A DNA stretch of 64,000 nt from Amoebidium appalachense. Taxonomy: Eukaryota; Ichthyosporea. The notes under the pieces are model-generated. The model had not been told where the DNA came from. It saw only the letters and a program-made list of their open reading frames with translations, and ran no database searches. This document shows positions 58,836 through 64,000 of the stretch, one piece after another (within the stretch, counting starts at the first letter, position 1; the number at the start of each line of letters is the position of its first letter). The translations under genes were made by a program, and so were the position numbers. The DNA is taken from contig CAVNZM010000001.1 in the NCBI GenBank assembly GCA_963693365.1, forward strand, positions 11,904,001 to 11,968,000, read 5' to 3'.

Positions 58836-60899
58836 GCCACGGGGTGTGTGTGCGTGCGCCGTGTACATGGTGTGTGTGCAGTGCAAGTGTGTGTAAGTGT
58901 GACTGTGTGTGTGTGTGTGTGTGTTACATGTCGGGGGGTGCATAGCATGTGATTGTACAAGGTTGATGCATGTGCAGGTTTGTAATACAGTTATCATGAT
59001 CTGAGATAGTATGTGCCTGTGCACGTGTACTAGCCTAGCCTAACATGTGTGGTGTCACGGCTGTGTATGTATGTGCATGTGTGTCTTTGAAAGGAACACA
59101 GTGGTGCACAGTGTGTGTATTGCCTGCCATTTAAGACGCGTGCCACTGATCGTGATACACGTGGCACCTGCACCTGGTGACCGTCGACTCTGAGCATCTA
59201 GATCCATTCCATGTTTACTAATAGGCCTTCCTGGGGGGGAAGGGGGGGGGGGGGGGGGGAGTACTAGTAGGGGGGGGGGGGGATCCGCCTGAGAAAGGGG
59301 GGGGGGGGGGGGAGGGGTGAGGCCGGAGCGGCGGTGGGGGGAGAAGGAGGGGCAGCACTGGTGGAGGGAACGGTGGGCAGCGGAGGAGGGGGGAATGGGG
59401 TTCGATTTCTGGGGGGGGAAAGTTTTGAAGTGGAGGCCGGCCTATATATACATGCGCACTGCCAGGCATATGCATTGTATGTTCATGTGGCCATGCATGG
59501 CTATGATGCATATGTGGTGTCACGGCTGTGTGTATGTGAATGTGTGTGTGTGTGTCTGTGTGTGTGCGTGTATGTGTGCGCGCGCGTGGGTGTGTGCATA
59601 AATGTGTTTGGTGTGACAACATGTACATGTGCTAGGCTGGCGCTGTAGTCAGGGCCTGCCATTGAACATTCTACAGGGACAGGGAAACACGTACGTACGT
59701 ACGCGTGTGCAGGTTGTGTGGGTGGTGTATGCCCCGTGTATGATGAGACCTGCGAAGTCATGAGAAGCTTCCCCCCGGAGGCCGGGGGGGAGGGGGGGGG
59801 GGGAGGGGGGGGGGGGGGGAGGGGGGGGGGGGGGGGGGGGGGAGGGGGGCGCGGGCCCATTCGGCCGGGACGATTTTCGGAACTGTTTTTTCAAATATCG
59901 GAAATTCCGATTTTTTTTCGTAACTTCGAACCCTGCTCGTCAAGCTCGTCAAGCGGGCAAGCACCCTTCGTAGTTACACTATATACAAAGTATCGTGTGT
60001 CAGAACAAAGTTCAAGTTTTATTGCATAAAACAAAGGATCAATACATATTTTACTTTCGTGCAACTTTTCATAGGCTAGTTCTTATCAACTTTATGCTCA
60101 CATTACAGCAGAAACTTGGTCATGTCGAAAAGTGACATGTCGATCTCGATCTTGGGAAATTTGCCGGTAGGAACAGGTTAATGTGCAATCTTCAAATGTA
60201 AAAACCGGCATGATTGGACGCGATTATGCGATCATCATGTTCAAGCTATGTGTGCAATGATATTTATGACTTACCCTTTGGAGCAACTTGCTAGTAAAAA
60301 AGGCCTCCGACGTGCTGCAGGTGCTCCATATACTCATTGCACCACACACCAGGCAGTGTTTATTGTATGTAAGTTCGAAGTACTGAGTAGTTTACCGAAA
60401 AACCTTTCGAAAAACGCTCAAAAACCGTGCTAGAACACAGAAAGCTTTTTATTGTTGAAGCTTATGTTCAACCCTTCACGTCGTTTTCAATCTGGCGGGC
60501 GGCGTGACCATTCACTCGCACTGAAAGCATCTCCAGTTTTGTGGTTTCTTTTGCAATCATCGTGCTTCTTGTGACCCCTGTTCTATTTTGATTTAAAAAG
60601 GTCAAGCCGGAGTACTCCCATACGTATTTGACGAACCATTGCATTCACGCGCTGTTCTTTGGTTTCTTCCAAAACATCTGATCATCTGCACCGACTTAGT
60701 GGTATAAGTACAAACGGTCAAGCCTTGGGGCCATACACCTTATCCTAGTGCCATCTAGTATACACTGTGAAAGTTTGCTCGAACGCTCTTAACCATAACC
60801 CAAACACTTACGTCACGTTTACAACGCTGTCTGGCAAAACGATCACCACCTTTACAAGAAGTTACACCGATTAGGCCAGTTCGTTTCGGGACACACACA
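56994..60899. other. Intergenic DNA between the unknown gene and the glycosyltransferase
   Basis: Low-repeat sequence at 57000-58240 (possible 5' flank of the unknown gene), G-rich and GT-rich arrays at 58250-59000 with a (CG)n stretch at 58564-58582, further poly-G at 59230-59310 and 59786-59848, then ordinary sequence to 60899. No exon is supported. Confidence 0.45.
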
Positions 60900-62571
60900 A
60901 TGACCAAGTCTGCTGTATCCGTACGGCTGGGCACACGCCTACCACAGATGCCACGTATCCTTGTGAAAGCTTGTGGCCTGGGGGCCTCAATGCTTGCACT
61001 ATATTTGCTAGTCCACACCCTACTCTCCACACAAGGAGTTGTCAAGCTTCAAGTAACATCAGTCACAGAGGAGTACAGCACTGATGCTCCTTCATCAAAC
61101 TCCCAGGCATCCATGCCAGACAACCGCTCGGGCATTCCGCCAATCGTGTTCACGCACATGAAAGATGGCACAGGCACACTTCCAGGATACATACACTACA
61201 CTCTCGCGCAGGCCCGGTGCTCTAACCCCAACGCACCCATATACCTCATATCTTCCCAGTACGCCGTGGACAATTTCGAAATAGACCCCACTTTGCGAGT
61301 GGAAAAAGTGGGTATTGAGTCCCTGCCAGTGTACCCGAAGGAGGTGGAATTTCGTGAGAAGGGGGGTTCCCACAGGAGGGTTTCTGGATCGGGTCCATTG
61401 CGAGATTCTTCATTGCACACCGGTTTTTGAAGAAGTTCGGAATCAAGGAGGCATTCCTTATGGAGGCCGACAATCAGATTTTCGTCGATTATGCCGAATT
61501 GCTTCCGACTTTCCGGAAGTACTACAAGAATATTGGTGGTGTAGTTGAGAGAAGCAACTACGGTACCATGTGTGCATCGATCATATACGTCGGCAACTCG
61601 GATGCGTGGGAGAATCTGGTGGAGAGATTCCATTGGCTCGAAATCATTCCTGAGGGCAGACAGGCCATGGTAGATCATCACGTCAAGATGGGCACGCAGG
61701 GCTCAGACATGTCTTTCCTGGCATGGTATCTGCTCAACGACCCTGGAAAGAGAATGGAAGAGCTGCCTACACTCCCCAGGTGCTCATAAATGCCCCCCCA
61801 CCCCCCGCCCCGCCCCACTCTTCTCGCGTATCACGATGCACACGGCCACATTCACCAGATGCACACCCACGTGTTTTGAGCCTGTTTTGAACTTTTCCTA
61901 CTTACACACCCCCACTGCACACATGAAGTTGAAGGTCCACACGTGCCCTCAGACTTGAACATAAAACCCACACACGGATACCTCTGTCACATAACCACAC
62001 ACACACACACGAGGTGCATACCGCCCTGAGATACACTGTAGGCTTACACCAATGCACGAAATGGGGTCCTCGGGTTGGGGTGCGTGAGCTGACACGTGTG
62101 CGCACGTACAAGTGGCATACATGCAGGCACATGATGTGTAGGATTACACTGTCCACTCTAGTCTCTTACGTATGCACTAAATATGTGCTGACTCACACCC
62201 CCACGTTGTTACAAACGTGGGACCAGTCCCCCTTGTACAGTGACACTCGTATACACACAGGCATGCGCTCTGGCAAACACACATGCACACACACACACAC
62301 CACAGTTACTCACACCGCCGCGACATCCACGTGCACATATACACTGTGAGACCGTGACACACAAACGTATGCACGTGCACATGCTGCCGCCGTATCGTCT
62401 GTTACACACATCACACACACACACTCGCACACATGCCGAACTACAGAACCCACCATCACATCCACCCCCCTACACACACATCTGTACCCGCGTCAACCAA
62501 CACACCCACATCCACTTTGATCCACACATACTACACTCACACACACAAAAAGCACACACGCACGCGCACAA

Positions 62572-62628
<57 letters not shown>

Positions 62629-62634
62629 AACACG

Positions 62635-62666
<32 letters not shown>

Positions 62667-63020
62667 CACTGACACAACCCACACAACACACACACAACAC
62701 ACACACACACACCAACCCAATCACCCACTCACCAACCACCCAACCACCCAACCACACACACACACCCTCCCCTCCCCCCCCCCACCCCCCACCCCCCCCT
62801 TCCCCCACCCCCCTCCCACACACACACACACACACACAGCGGCCCACACTCCATGCACGTGGATGAATTCAACGTCGTATTCGATGCAATGTCCTACGGC
62901 CAGTATGCCTTCGGTATTGACGACGGGCAAGCACGTGCTTTCAGAGATCCGGCCCATGCGATTGGCTCAGAGATGATTGAGGAGAAGATTGAGATGATCT
63001 GGGAGGATGGTCGATCAAAG
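60900..63020 (+). CDS. Type II membrane glycosyltransferase-like protein (3' end outside window)
   Basis: Exon 1 60900-61779 and exon 2 62840-63020, with a donor CCAG|GTGCTC, a (CA)n-CACAG acceptor, and phase 2 at the junction. Exon 2 ends at GTGGGT in phase 0, so the gene continues. The N-terminus MTKSAVSVRLG is followed by one hydrophobic helix (residues ~20-42, SMLALYLLVHTLL), the layout of a Golgi signal-anchor enzyme. The lumenal part has IPPIVFTHMKDG, then FLMEADNQIFVDYAELLP, where EADN resembles a DxD-type metal/nucleotide-sugar site, and FNVVFDAMSYGQYAFGIDDG. The frame shifts by one base in a G6 run (61361-61366); a seventh G restores KGGFPQEGFWIGSIARFF. The sugar donor and acceptor are unknown, and the glycosyltransferase assignment rests on architecture and the DxD-like motif. 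Confidence 0.7.
62580..62839. repeat. (CA)n-rich 3' end of the glycosyltransferase intron
   Basis: CA dinucleotides and ACACACAA/ACCCAAC variants, poly-C at 62776-62800, then (CA)n ending in the exon 2 acceptor at 62838-62839. Confidence 0.9.

Positions 63021-64000
<980 letters not shown>

Overview
The window is nuclear DNA from an intron-rich eukaryote, most likely a unicellular one; the species cannot be named from sequence alone. The evidence is canonical GT-AG introns with matching phases across long multi-exon genes, monocistronic genes on both strands, cohesin and sphingolipid genes of eukaryotic type, a selenocysteine-type selenoprotein W, and an extreme load of (CA)n/(GT)n/(CT)n microsatellites and poly-G/poly-C runs. 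The standard code applies: TGA, TAA and TAG all end genes here, and one TGA appears to be recoded as Sec. Most of the long open frames that can be called in this window are translated microsatellites, not genes.

Layout. (1) 1-14.2 kb, minus strand: at least 16-17 phase-compatible exons of a neutral sphingomyelinase 3 (SMPD4-like) gene whose 3' end runs off the left edge. (2) 15.2-27.0 kb, plus strand, head-to-head with it: a complete 16-exon wings apart-like (WAPL) cohesin-release gene. (3) 27-30.5 kb: degraded mobile DNA, including a tRNA-like SINE head, a LINE-like tail and copies of a dispersed repeat. (4) 30.5-31.2 kb, minus strand: a two-exon selenoprotein W gene with an in-frame TGA. 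It is divergent from (5) 31.7-33.3 kb, plus strand: an intronless acyltransferase of the HxxxD (condensation / alcohol acetyltransferase-like) superfamily. (6) 33.3-38 kb: repeats, including a solo-LTR-like element, an A-B-A'(inverted)-B fold-back structure and a GC-rich minisatellite. (7) 38.1-40.8 kb, plus strand: a VIT + vWA domain protein (VWA5A/PARP4-like), one coding exon broken by a one-base homopolymer deletion. (8) 40.8-53.5 kb: microsatellite-rich DNA with no convincing gene; it holds a MITE-like element built of about 20 palindromic 20-bp repeats with 51-bp terminal inverted repeats. (9) 53.5-57.0 kb, minus strand: a three-exon gene of unknown function, 5' end unresolved. (10) 60.9 kb to the right edge, plus strand: a type II membrane glycosyltransferase-like gene, also with a one-base homopolymer deletion, continuing out of the window.

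The genes do not form a pathway. The recurring theme is gene architecture: many 3' splice sites lie at the end of a (CA)n tract, several 5' splice sites open into GT repeats, and exon fragments have been tandemly duplicated beside microsatellites. Exon calls rest on splice-site inspection, reading-phase agreement between consecutive exons, and remembered family alignments (human SMPD4, WAPL, SelW); no search was run.
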